From Bryobacterales bacterium (GTDB lineage: Bacteria; Acidobacteriota; Terriglobia; Bryobacterales; Bryobacteraceae), in the NCBI GenBank assembly GCA_003142355.1, contig PLMF01000068.1, positions 2,426-12,506 of the forward strand: a stretch of 10,081 bases of DNA, in the 5' to 3' direction. The notes under the pieces are model-generated. The model saw only the letters and a list, made by a program, of their open reading frames with translations. It searched no databases and was not told the origin of the DNA. Shown piece after piece: positions 1 through 6,314 of this stretch (within the stretch, counting starts at the first letter, position 1; each line of letters begins with the position of its first letter). A program made the translations under genes and the position numbers.

Positions 1-30
1 CTGCCAATCCTATTCGAGGTAGAATTTTGA
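1..30 (+). CDS. Possible 3' end of an upstream gene (partial)
   Basis: Reading from base 1, nine sense codons (LPILFEVEF) precede a TGA at 28-30. The other two plus frames also reach stops early, so this rests only on the open frame and on the 15-base gap to the next gene, which would fit an operon. The ribosome-binding site of the next gene starts immediately at this stop. Too short to assign a family, and it could be non-coding. Confidence 0.25.
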   Translation: MPILFEVEF

Positions 31-45
31 AGGGAGCTTCTTGAA

Positions 46-480
46 ATGACCGCGCAGACGGATTTTTGGGGAGAGATAGTGCCAGCCCAGGAGCGCACTC
101 CGCTCGCCATATTGAGGGAACAGGCCTCTCTGCTAGGCACCAAGACAAAGAACCTGGTCGAGGCGACCGTGGATACAAGCGTCAGCTCCTACGGCCAGTT
201 CGTTAATCGGTTCACTCTCGTCGTGCCGTCCCTGAGCAATTACAAGTACGAATTGTTCACGATCGAACATGGTGTCGCGATTTACCCGATTACTGTCGCC
301 TCTGAGGTGCCTGCAGGGGAGTTGAATCGTGGGGCACAGAGTGTGTTGACGCCTGCATCGCCGATTAACCGCCCACAACTGCAGACGGAACAGGAGTTCG
401 TCGACTGGTTACGTCGCAGGTTATCTTCGGCCGAGACGAAGAGGATCATCGCAAGTCTGCTCGCGCAGGCTACGAGCTAG
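46..480 (+). CDS. Uncharacterised 144-residue protein
   Basis: I do not recognise a family. The ATG start is supported by an AAGGGAG ribosome-binding site at 30-36, nine bases upstream. The protein has no signal peptide or membrane segment, so it is probably cytoplasmic. Residues 55-95 look like alternating beta strands (FTLVVPSL, YELFTIEHGVAIYPITV). The C-terminal third (about 112-142) is helical and charged (EQEFVDWLRRRLSS, then KRIIASLLAQ). This layout would fit a small alpha/beta domain, perhaps an accessory or immunity-type protein, but that is a guess. Base composition is visibly less GC-rich than in the neighbours: bases 241-300 have 28 G/C of 60, against 43 of 60 at 5101-5160. This hints at a different origin. 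It may be cotranscribed with whatever ends at base 30. The yefM operator 46 bases downstream suggests the toxin-antitoxin pair is transcribed independently. Confidence 0.72.
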   Translation: MTAQTDFWGEIVPAQERTPLAILREQASLLGTKTKNLVEATVDTSVSSYGQFVNRFTLVVPSLSNYKYELFTIEHGVAIYPITVASEVPAGELNRGAQSVLTPASPINRPQLQTEQEFVDWLRRRLSSAETKRIIASLLAQATS

Positions 481-525
481 GGGTCCCGGCTCCTGCGTTG
501 GTTTCGGTTCGCCCGTGTTTTAATC

Positions 526-544
526 TGTACAGGATTCCTGTACG
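526..544 (+). promoter_or_regulatory. YefM-YoeB operator: paired TGTACA boxes in a palindrome
   Basis: Bases 527-543 read GTACAGGATTCCTGTAC, a perfect inverted repeat with 8-base arms around one central T. Each arm carries a TGTACA-type box: TGTACA at 526-531 and TGTACG at 539-544, with centres 13 bases apart. TGTACA is the known core of the operator bound by YefM and the YefM-YoeB complex in E. coli. The site ends 18 bases before the yefM start codon and overlaps a possible -10 element (TACGAT, 541-546). No convincing -35 is visible (TTTTAA at 518-523 is weak). Autorepression of the downstream pair is the natural reading. Confidence 0.8.
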
Positions 545-552
545 ATAGTATT

Positions 553-556
553 GAGG
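553..556 (+). promoter_or_regulatory. Ribosome-binding site of yefM (decides the start)
   Basis: GAGG lies six bases before the ATG at 563. An in-frame TTG at 551 would overlap this site and has no ribosome-binding site of its own, so the ATG is the better start. Confidence 0.7.
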
Positions 557-562
557 CGCCGG

Positions 563-847
563 ATGGCTTTCGAAACAACCTACACGAGTCTGCGCGAAAA
601 TCTTGCCGGCGTCCTGGACCGGGTGGCGGACGATCACGAGGTGGTATTGGTTCGCCGCAAAGGGCAGAGGGACGTGGCACTGGTGCCGGCGGGGGAATTG
701 GCCGGGCTGATGGAAACGGCCCATCTGCTGCGTTCGCCACGCAATGCGCGGCGGCTCCTGACGGCTCTGCACAGGGCGGAACGGCGGCAGGGCCGGGCGA
801 TGTCTATCGAATGGCTGCGCCGGGAGAACGGGCTTGAAGCGCGCTGA
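563..847 (+). CDS. yefM: YefM-type antitoxin (Phd/YefM family)
   Basis: This is the antitoxin of a type II toxin-antitoxin module. It would bind and neutralise the YoeB toxin encoded just downstream and repress the shared promoter. The 94-residue protein has the family layout. The N-terminal DNA-binding and dimerisation half (residues 1-45) contains SLRENLAGVLDRVADDHEVVLVR-like strand and helix elements, with Arg11 in the place of the DNA-contacting Arg10 of E. coli YefM. The toxin-binding C-terminal half starts with ETAHLLRSPRNARRLL (51-66), nearly the same as the E. coli segment ETAYLLRSPANARRLM. The tail (80-94) is a little longer than in E. coli. The ATG at 563 was chosen over the TTG at 551 because of the GAGG site. 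Its 3' end overlaps the toxin gene by 14 bases, and the TGTACA operator lies just upstream. Confidence 0.93.
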   Translation: MAFETTYTSLRENLAGVLDRVADDHEVVLVRRKGQRDVALVPAGELAGLMETAHLLRSPRNARRLLTALHRAERRQGRAMSIEWLRRENGLEAR

Positions 848-1103
848 GCGCGACGCCGTCTTTCATCGCGAGTTTCTCGAGGACCTCCGCTTCTGGGTGA
901 AAACGGACCGCAACGCCGCGCTTCGAATCCTGGAGCTTGTGGAGGCCACGCTTCGGGATCCATTTCAGGGCATCGGCAAGCCGGAAGCGCTGCAGTATGT
1001 GCTGGCCGGGTGCTGGTCCAGACGCATCACGCAGGAGCACCGTCTGGTCTACAAGGTGGGTGAAACGCGCGTCGATTTTCTTCAGGCGCGGTATCACTAT
1101 TGA
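834..1103 (+). CDS. yoeB: YoeB-type mRNA interferase toxin (Txe/YoeB family)
   Basis: This is a ribosome-dependent endoribonuclease of the RelE superfamily that cleaves mRNA in the ribosomal A site and stops translation when the antitoxin is degraded. The 89-residue product matches YoeB along its whole length: DPFQGIGKPE (42-51), WSRRITQEHRLVY (61-73) and the terminal RYHY. The catalytic residues of E. coli YoeB (Glu46, Arg65, His83, Tyr84) are all present at a constant shift of five, as Glu51, Arg70, His88 and Tyr89, so the enzyme should be active. The start is a TTG inside the last codons of yefM, preceded by GGAGA at about 823-827. Overlap plus a weak start codon would couple toxin synthesis to antitoxin synthesis and keep it low. 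The last 7 bases overlap the end of the convergent peptidoglycan-binding gene. Confidence 0.94.
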   Translation: MKRAERDAVFHREFLEDLRFWVKTDRNAALRILELVEATLRDPFQGIGKPEALQYVLAGCWSRRITQEHRLVYKVGETRVDFLQARYHY

Positions 1104-1681
1104 GGGTCGGGCGGTGGGGCGGGGGGACTCTCGGCGGGAGGCTTGGGCGCCGCGGTCTCGCGCTTCGGGCCCAGACCCAGCGCGATCAGGGACAGGGAAT
1201 TGATCTTGCCGGTGGAATCGAGGTTCTGTCCGGCTTGGAACTTCTTCAGCGCGTCTACCGACGCGGGGGTCCACGTGCCGGTGGCATCTTCGGGTTTCAG
1301 GTAGCCCTTGGCGGCCAGCGCCTCCTGGATTTCTTTGTACCGCTGGGGCGTCGGCGCCAGTTGCCGGTTGCGCCACGTGACACTCTTTACCGGCGGCCCC
1401 TTCTTCCCGCGGCGCGCGGCGGTGCTCGTGGAGCCGGTTTTCGTAGCGCCGGGGCGCGAGGCGGTGGTTCTGGAGCCGGCTTTCGTAACGGCGCGGCGCG
1501 GGGTGGTGGCTCTGGGGGCCACCGCCCCCTTCGAGAGGCCGGTTTTCGAAGCGGCCACTTTCTTCTTGGTCGCCGATGCGGGCGACTTCGCGACGGTCTT
1601 CTTGGCCGGGGTTGTGTTATCGGCGCTCCAACCGAGCGCCGCCAGGGCGGCAATGCCCGCGCAGCACAGAATGGTCCGCAT
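1097..1681 (-). CDS. Secreted peptidoglycan-binding domain protein
   Basis: The 194-residue protein has three visible parts. Residues 1-19 are a short signal peptide (MRTILCC, then a hydrophobic run ending ALGWSA), so export is likely; two cysteines sit inside it. Residues 22-100 are a low-complexity Lys/Thr/Ala/Pro/Ser linker with degenerate repeats such as AVTKAGSRTTASRP and GATKTGSTSTAARR; the positive charge suits contact with cell-wall polymers. Residues 112-170 resemble a PG_binding_1 three-helix domain (RYKEIQEALAAKGYL, TGTWTPASVDALKKFQ, TGKINSLSLIALGL). A proline-rich tail follows. No enzymatic domain is seen, so it probably anchors to or senses the wall. The ATG is preceded by AGGGAG four bases upstream. 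It follows the HtrA gene after 42 bases and is probably cotranscribed. Its tail overlaps yoeB by 7 bases. Confidence 0.85.
   Translation of the reverse strand: MRTILCCAGIAALAALGWSADNTTPAKKTVAKSPASATKKKVAASKTGLSKGAVAPRATTPRRAVTKAGSRTTASRPGATKTGSTSTAARRGKKGPPVKSVTWRNRQLAPTPQRYKEIQEALAAKGYLKPEDATGTWTPASVDALKKFQAGQNLDSTGKINSLSLIALGLGPKRETAAPKPPAESPPAPPPDPQ
1431..1550. repeat. Degenerate tandem repeat inside the linker of the peptidoglycan-binding gene
   Basis: On the plus strand, the segment GAGCCGGTTTTCGTA at 1431 recurs as GAGCCGGCTTTCGTA at 1473, and a related GGCCGGTTTTCGAA appears near 1537. Spacings are 42 and about 63 bases, both multiples of 21, so the repeat is in frame (7- and 14-residue units). 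It encodes the recurring TKxGS/TAxR pattern of the linker. Such repeats change copy number by slippage without breaking the frame. Confidence 0.6.
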
Positions 1682-1723
1682 GTCGCTCCCTAACGGTCGC
1701 GGCTCCGATGGCTTTCAGAGCAC

Positions 1724-3346
1724 CTAGCGGGGGGACGGCAAAGTGCCCGCCGCAAACGCCGGGGACCACTCCCCGTTGGTACCGCGTGCTTTCCGCAGGA
1801 ACCGGAACGTGACCGGGTCGCCGGGCTTGAGCGTGTTGCGGGCGCGCGTCACATCGTCGACGGAATTGATGGGCTGATGGTTGATGGAAGTCAGCACATC
1901 GCCCGGTTGCAGCCCGATGTCTTCGGCGAAGGAGTCGGGTTCCACCGAATAGACCCGGACCCCGCCCTTTTCCTTGAGACCCAGGGTCTCGCGCCGCTGG
2001 TCGGCGAGGTTCTCGAGGCGCATGCCCAAGCTCACCGCGGAGGCTTCGGCCTTATTCGGTTCCTGCTCGTTCCCCGTGCCGAACCTCTCCGGGAAGAGCT
2101 GCGCCAGATCGCCGACCACCACACGGAAGTTTTGGCGCTTATGGTCGCGCATCACCCCGACGTCCAGCGTAGTGCCCACCGGCGTCGCGGTCACGGTGTC
2201 GATCAGATCGTTGCCAGTGCGAACCGGCTTGCCGTTGATGGACACGATGACATCGCCGTCCTTGATGCCGGCCTTGTCCGAGGCGCCGCCGGCTTTCACC
2301 GTCTCGACGAACGCGCCTTCGGTGACGCCCGCCTCTTTCAGCAAGGCGCGGGCCTTGTCGGTGTCCGAAATCACAATCGAGACGCCGATTCCGCCGCGCG
2401 TCACCTTGCCGTTCTTGATGATCTGGTTGTAGACCTGCGCCGCCATGTTGATGGGCATGGCGAAGCCAACGCCCTGGTAGCTGCGCGTCAGGGAATTGGT
2501 GGCGATGGCGGTGTTGATGCCAATCACCTCGCCGCGGATGTTGAGCAGCGGTCCGCCGCTGTTGCCGGGGTTAATGGCGGCATCGGTTTGCAGGAAGTGC
2601 TGGAACTGCGATTCCGGATCGACATCGCGCTCCTTGGCGCTGATGATGCCGGCGGTCACCGTGGCCTGGAGACCGAATGGCGAGCCGATGGCGATGGCCC
2701 AGTCGCCCACCTGCACGGCGTCGGAATTGCCGATCTTGGCGACTACCAGGTTCTTCTTGCCCTCGACGCGGATCACGGCGAGGTCGGTGGGCGCATCCAC
2801 ACCCACCACCTTGGCGTCGTACTGGGTGGGATCGCCGGTGAATTTCACCTGGATGCGGTCGGCCTTATCGACCACGTGATTGTTGGTCAGGATGTAGCCG
2901 GCCTGGTCCACCACCACGCCGGAACCCAGCGCATAGCCCTTCCGCTGCGGCATGTCGGGCGCCCCGTTGCCGAACGGACTACCGCCGAAGAAACGTTGGA
3001 AGAAATCGTCCATGCCGCCGTTTTCGCCCTGGTCCTGTTCGTCCGGGGGCGTCACCTGGCGCTTCCCGCCGCGGGGCGTCTGCCGCGAAGTGACCTTCGG
3101 CTCGTAGGTGGTGGCAATGTTGACCACGGAAGGCTCCACCTGCTTGGCAATTTGGCTGAACGTGTTGGACAGTTCAACGGGGTTGGGGATGACCAGCGGC
3201 GTCGCTCCGGGCGCTACCTGGCCACCCTTGGCTGCCTTCACACCCGAGTTAATCAGGGTGCCGATCACGATTCCGATCGACAGCGTGAACAACACCAACG
3301 TGAACGAAAGGAATTTCTGCGTTCGCAACTTGTCAAAGATACTCAT
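1724..3346 (-). CDS. htrA: HtrA/Deg family periplasmic serine protease with two PDZ domains
   Basis: This is an envelope quality-control protease and chaperone of the S1C family that degrades or holds misfolded exported proteins. The 540-residue product starts with a hydrophobic segment (about 14-32, FSFTLVLFTLSIGIVIG-like) that may be an uncleaved anchor or a signal. The trypsin-like domain spans about 60-310 and has the full triad: His157 in TNNHVVD, Asp188 in DAPTDLAVI and Ser263 in NPGNSGGPL. A charged, Gly-rich insert (about 85-132) fits the family's long LA loop. PDZ1 covers about 316-412 and PDZ2 about 436-522, as in DegP/DegQ. The ATG has AAGG three bases upstream and a stronger AGGAG 12 bases upstream. 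It lies 28 bases after the EamA gene and 42 bases before the peptidoglycan-binding gene, all on one strand. Which Deg paralogue it is cannot be told from sequence alone. Confidence 0.95.
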   Translation of the reverse strand: MSIFDKLRTQKFLSFTLVLFTLSIGIVIGTLINSGVKAAKGGQVAPGATPLVIPNPVELSNTFSQIAKQVEPSVVNIATTYEPKVTSRQTPRGGKRQVTPPDEQDQGENGGMDDFFQRFFGGSPFGNGAPDMPQRKGYALGSGVVVDQAGYILTNNHVVDKADRIQVKFTGDPTQYDAKVVGVDAPTDLAVIRVEGKKNLVVAKIGNSDAVQVGDWAIAIGSPFGLQATVTAGIISAKERDVDPESQFQHFLQTDAAINPGNSGGPLLNIRGEVIGINTAIATNSLTRSYQGVGFAMPINMAAQVYNQIIKNGKVTRGGIGVSIVISDTDKARALLKEAGVTEGAFVETVKAGGASDKAGIKDGDVIVSINGKPVRTGNDLIDTVTATPVGTTLDVGVMRDHKRQNFRVVVGDLAQLFPERFGTGNEQEPNKAEASAVSLGMRLENLADQRRETLGLKEKGGVRVYSVEPDSFAEDIGLQPGDVLTSINHQPINSVDDVTRARNTLKPGDPVTFRFLRKARGTNGEWSPAFAAGTLPSPR

Positions 3347-3374
3347 GGACCTTCTTATCTCCTGCGTGTAGTCG

Positions 3375-4265
3375 CTATCCTGGTGGATGCAGCCGCGGAT
3401 TCAAGGGTTTCAACTCCACCAGCACAACCCCACCCAGAATGAGAGCGGCGCCCGCGGCGGCGCGTCCGGAAAGGCCCTCACCCACGATCGAATACGACGT
3501 AATCCAGGCGAAAACCGGCTCCAGCATGTAAATCAATCCGGTTCGTGTCGAGGTGGTGTACTGCTGGGCCCACGCCTGAATCGTAAAAGCCAGAGCAGTG
3601 GCCAATAGCCCTGTAACCAGTATGGCGCAGATCACCGCGGGCCGCCACCGCACATGGGGAGTCTCCGCCCACCAGAACAACGATAGAGCCAGCACCGCGG
3701 CGGCGCCCACTTGCGCGACGGACAACAGTTGAAAGCGCATGTTTTCGGAGAAGTGGCCCAGCGTCACGATGTGCGCGGCGAACCCAATGGCGCAGAAGAA
3801 CGTCAGCAGGTCGCCCCGACTGACGGAACCGGCGGCGCCGGCACCGGCACCTTCAAGCGTCATCAGGCCCAGCCCGGCCGTAGCCACCAGCACCCCAGCC
3901 ACCTCGGAAACCTGGGGCTTACTCCGATAGACGAGCGCCGCGAGCAAAGGTACCATGACCGACGTCAAGCCCGTGATAAACGCCGAATTGGGCGCCGTGG
4001 TGAGCCGCAAGCCCAGTGTTTGGAATAGATACCCGGAGAACAGAAAGACGCCGGCAAGCGCTCCCGCAGCCACGGCCTTCCCGGTGAAGGGGACCCTCCG
4101 GGGTCCGCGGAACAAAGCCAAAAGCGCCCCGGTGGCCAGGGAGAACCGCAGCGCCAGGAACAGGAGGGGCGAAATGTCGAGCAACGCCGCTTTCACCAGG
4201 ACAAACGTGGCGCCCCAGACCACGGTGTTGAGGACCAGCGCGGCTTCCGCCTGGCGGCGGTTCAC
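3375..4265 (-). CDS. DMT superfamily transporter, EamA family
   Basis: This is an inner-membrane permease of the drug/metabolite transporter superfamily, usually an exporter of amino acids, metabolites or drugs; the substrate cannot be read from the sequence. From the GTG at 4265 it is 296 residues, the normal EamA length, with about ten hydrophobic helices in two repeats. Repeat 1 starts at ALVLNTVVWGATFVLVKAAL near the N-terminus. Repeat 2 starts at GDLLTFFCAIGFAAHIVTLG and contains the typical LEPVFAWI motif near residue 250. The GTG overlaps the stop of the upstream peptidase in a GTGA (4262-4265), so translation is probably coupled; no strong ribosome-binding site is visible. A farther start at 4385 would add 40 charged, non-membrane residues that only read the peptidase gene in another frame, so I rejected it. 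Confidence 0.9.
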   Translation of the reverse strand: MNRRQAEAALVLNTVVWGATFVLVKAALLDISPLLFLALRFSLATGALLALFRGPRRVPFTGKAVAAGALAGVFLFSGYLFQTLGLRLTTAPNSAFITGLTSVMVPLLAALVYRSKPQVSEVAGVLVATAGLGLMTLEGAGAGAAGSVSRGDLLTFFCAIGFAAHIVTLGHFSENMRFQLLSVAQVGAAAVLALSLFWWAETPHVRWRPAVICAILVTGLLATALAFTIQAWAQQYTTSTRTGLIYMLEPVFAWITSYSIVGEGLSGRAAAGAALILGGVVLVELKPLNPRLHPPG

Positions 4266-5512
4266 CCGGAATTCGTGACGGGTTTGCACTTCCCGCGCCC
4301 CCCGGGACCGGGATCGCGCATCAGCAGGAGCAGGGTCAGCAAGATGCGCTTGAGGCCCAAATCGCGCCCATCCGGCCGGTACCATTCCTGGGTGGTGTGA
4401 ACGCCTCCGCCTACTCCCCCACCGCCGATGGCGATGGCCGGAATTCCGAGGGACAAGGGAATATTCGCATCCGTGGAGGAGCAGTCCAAATGGGAGCGGA
4501 TGCCGAGGTGCGCGTCCACGGCTCGCACGTACTGGAGGATCGGGGCGTTTTCGGGGAGGGCCGCCGCCGGCCGCGACCCGATCTCTTTCAGCTTGGCGGC
4601 CACCTTGCCGCCGGTGGCGTGCTGGTTCTCGATCTCGCGCGCCCGGTCCACGGCGCCGCCCAGCAGGTCCACGAGCTCGTCCATCTTCTGGTTGGTTTCG
4701 GAGCGGATGTCGACTTTGGCGCGCGCCATCTGGGGGATGGCGTTGACGCTAGAGCCGCCCTCGATCAGGCCCACATTCACCGCCGACTTGGGCGCGCCGT
4801 CGATGCGCGTTTCGGCGAACAGCGCCACCGCGCGGCACAACGCGTGCAGCGGATTGCCGACGCCGTAATCGCTCCAGCTATGGCCGCCCGGACCGGTGAA
4901 GGCGATCTCGAAGCGGCGGCTCCCCAGCGCGCGGCTGGTGATGTAATCGGTGTTGGCGCCATCGAGCACCAGGAAGGCCTGGATCTTGCGGGCCAGCGGC
5001 TGCTTCGCAAGGTGCCGCATCCCCAGCAGATTGCCCTCGCCTTCTTCGCCGACGTTGGCCACCAGCAGCAGGTTTGCAGCAAGATCCGCGGGCCTGGGGC
5101 AATTCTTCCAGGCGCGCGCCACCGCCAGCAGGGCGGCGAGGCCGGCGCCATTATCGGAGACGCCGGGGCCGCAAAAACGGCCATCCGCCTCCACCGTGAT
5201 ATCGTCTTTGTTGCGCGGGGCGATGACGGTGTCGAGATGCGCGGTGAGAGCGACATAAGGGCCGCTGCCCTGGGAGGCGATCACGTTGCCGGCGCGGTCG
5301 ATGGAGGCATCCCATCCCAGGGCGCGGAAGCGTTCCAGGAACCAGGCGGCGCGCTCCTGTTCGAGGAACGTGGGCGCGGGCACGCGGCAAAGCTGCAAGT
5401 GCGTCTCGTTGATCCACTGCTTCTCGCGCGTGAACCATTGCAGGCACTCGCGCACCTCGCGCTCGCCGGCCAGTTCGCCGATGCCGATCCCCGTTACCCC
5501 GTTGGCAGCCAT
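4262..5512 (-). CDS. M20-family zinc metallopeptidase
   Basis: This is a cytoplasmic di-zinc aminopeptidase or carboxypeptidase of the M20 clan, releasing amino acids from small peptides or cleaving related amides. The 416-residue protein has the expected two domains: a catalytic part (about 25-195 and 320-400) and a lid/dimerisation domain (about 197-315, starting FEIAFTGPGGHSWSDYG). The metal ligands and base can be seen: His92 and Asp94 in TAHLDTV, Asp120 in GVSDNGAG, Glu156 (base) and Glu157 in GEEGEG, Asp184 in VLDGAN, and His372 in GGGVHTTQEW. The complete set suggests an active enzyme. The layout recalls tripeptidase-like M20 members, but the substrate is not clear. The ATG at 5512 has no obvious ribosome-binding site, so a start a few codons further in is possible. 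It is the first gene of the minus-strand cluster and overlaps the transporter start by four bases. Confidence 0.9.
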   Translation of the reverse strand: MAANGVTGIGIGELAGEREVRECLQWFTREKQWINETHLQLCRVPAPTFLEQERAAWFLERFRALGWDASIDRAGNVIASQGSGPYVALTAHLDTVIAPRNKDDITVEADGRFCGPGVSDNGAGLAALLAVARAWKNCPRPADLAANLLLVANVGEEGEGNLLGMRHLAKQPLARKIQAFLVLDGANTDYITSRALGSRRFEIAFTGPGGHSWSDYGVGNPLHALCRAVALFAETRIDGAPKSAVNVGLIEGGSSVNAIPQMARAKVDIRSETNQKMDELVDLLGGAVDRAREIENQHATGGKVAAKLKEIGSRPAAALPENAPILQYVRAVDAHLGIRSHLDCSSTDANIPLSLGIPAIAIGGGGVGGGVHTTQEWYRPDGRDLGLKRILLTLLLLMRDPGPGGRGKCKPVTNSG

Positions 5513-5538
5513 GCTGACTGACAGTGTAGCAGTGGCGG

Positions 5539-5556
5539 GGCATGCTTTAGCTTGCC
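5539..5556. repeat. Imperfect inverted repeat in the divergent intergenic region
   Basis: GGCATGC at 5539-5545 and GCTTGCC at 5550-5556 can pair with one mismatch around a TTTA loop. It sits in the 156-base gap (5513-5668) between the divergent peptidase and RES-antitoxin genes. It could be an operator, or a decayed copy of a palindromic repeat. Apart from this I see no clear promoter hexamers in the gap; TTGCTC (5611-5616) and TATGGA (5635-5640) are a weak candidate pair with an 18-base spacer. Confidence 0.35.
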
Positions 5557-5668
5557 AATTATTCCACGCGCAACGCGGCGATGGGACGGCAATCAGGGGC
5601 GAGTGGTTGGTTGCTCTTGTCTAGTCTATTACTCTATGGACATGGTAAACTCAGGGTGAGAGGATACG

Positions 5669-6307
5669 ATGAGATCTCAGCGCCGAACCGCCGCATTGCC
5701 ATTTGCCGCGATGGGCAGGCATCCGGCCGGCAGCGCCCGGCGGGCTCTCGCGCAGGCATTCTTGAAGCGATCTGTGAAGATGCTGGAACGTGTGAGTTCC
5801 GCTGCGTCGTCCGAAGCCCTGGAGTCCGCCCTGTCCTCGCCGACGGATGTCGGCGGCCTGGCGTCCCTGCTGTCGGACCTTGCTCCGCTGGGTGTCGACC
5901 TCTCGGCCGTCGATCCGTTCGTGGAAGCGATGGCGCGGGGAGCGGCCATCAAGCGGGAGTTGTTGACCCGCGGCGGCGGAGGCCTCACGTCCAGCCAGGT
6001 GGCAAGCGCGCTAGGCATCACGCGGCAGGCAGTGGACAAGCGCCGCGGCCGGCGCGCTTTGCTGGCGGTACCGAACGGATCCGGCGAGTACGTGTATCCG
6101 GCCTGCCAGTTCACTGCGGACGGGGTGATCCCCGGCTTTGAGGAGGTTCTTCGGGCGTTCCGGATTCAAAATCCCTGGACCCAACTCTCGGTGTTGCTCG
6201 CACCCGCGCCGGCTCTGGGGGGCAAGACGATCCTCGAAGCGCTGAAATCCGGCGTTGTGGAAACGCCGGTCGCCATCGCCCGATCGTTTGGGGAACAGGC
6301 AGCGTAA
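5669..6307 (+). CDS. Xre/MbcA/ParS-type antitoxin of RES module 1
   Basis: This is the predicted antitoxin for the RES toxin directly downstream. The 212-residue protein is longer than most of its class. Residues 1-100 form an alanine-rich, mostly helical N-terminal region with no recognised motif. Residues 106-126 are a helix-turn-helix (LTSSQVASALGITRQAVDKR), followed by a wing-like segment with EYVYPACQF (140-148). Residues 169-211 fit the toxin-binding DUF2384-like domain: NPW at 168-170, ALGGKTILEALKSG at 182-195, then a helix ending in SFGEQ. The combination of a DNA-binding middle and a DUF2384-like end predicts autorepression plus toxin neutralisation. The ATG is well supported by GAGG at 5660-5663, five bases upstream. 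The toxin starts seven bases after the stop, so the two are surely cotranscribed. It is unrelated in its N-terminal part to the antitoxin at 7383-7814. Confidence 0.87.
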   Translation: MRSQRRTAALPFAAMGRHPAGSARRALAQAFLKRSVKMLERVSSAASSEALESALSSPTDVGGLASLLSDLAPLGVDLSAVDPFVEAMARGAAIKRELLTRGGGGLTSSQVASALGITRQAVDKRRGRRALLAVPNGSGEYVYPACQFTADGVIPGFEEVLRAFRIQNPWTQLSVLLAPAPALGGKTILEALKSGVVETPVAIARSFGEQAA

Positions 6308-6309
6308 GG
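6306..6309 (+). promoter_or_regulatory. Ribosome-binding site of RES toxin 1 (decides the start)
   Basis: AAGG overlaps the TAA stop of the antitoxin and lies five bases before the ATG at 6315. It supports that ATG over an in-frame ATG at 6255 inside the antitoxin gene. Confidence 0.7.
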
Positions 6310-6314
6310 CGCGC

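Noticed and set aside
1100..1693. Plus-strand open frame of 197 codons opposite the peptidoglycan-binding gene
   Set aside because: Gly/Arg-rich translation, with no ribosome-binding site and no domain; the opposite strand has a signal peptide and a PG-binding domain.
1877..3442. Plus-strand open frame of 521 codons opposite the HtrA gene
   Set aside because: The translation is histidine-, valine- and glycine-rich without any domain, and the minus strand carries a complete HtrA with catalytic triad and PDZ domains. It is a shadow caused by GC-rich codon use.
4266..4385. Longer N-terminus of the EamA transporter
   Set aside because: The extra 40 residues are charged, precede the first membrane helix and overlap the peptidase coding region by 124 bases; the GTG at 4265 gives the family length.
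4397..5521. Plus-strand open frame of 374 codons opposite the M20 peptidase
   Set aside because: It lies antisense to a full peptidase with all metal ligands and has no recognisable motif.
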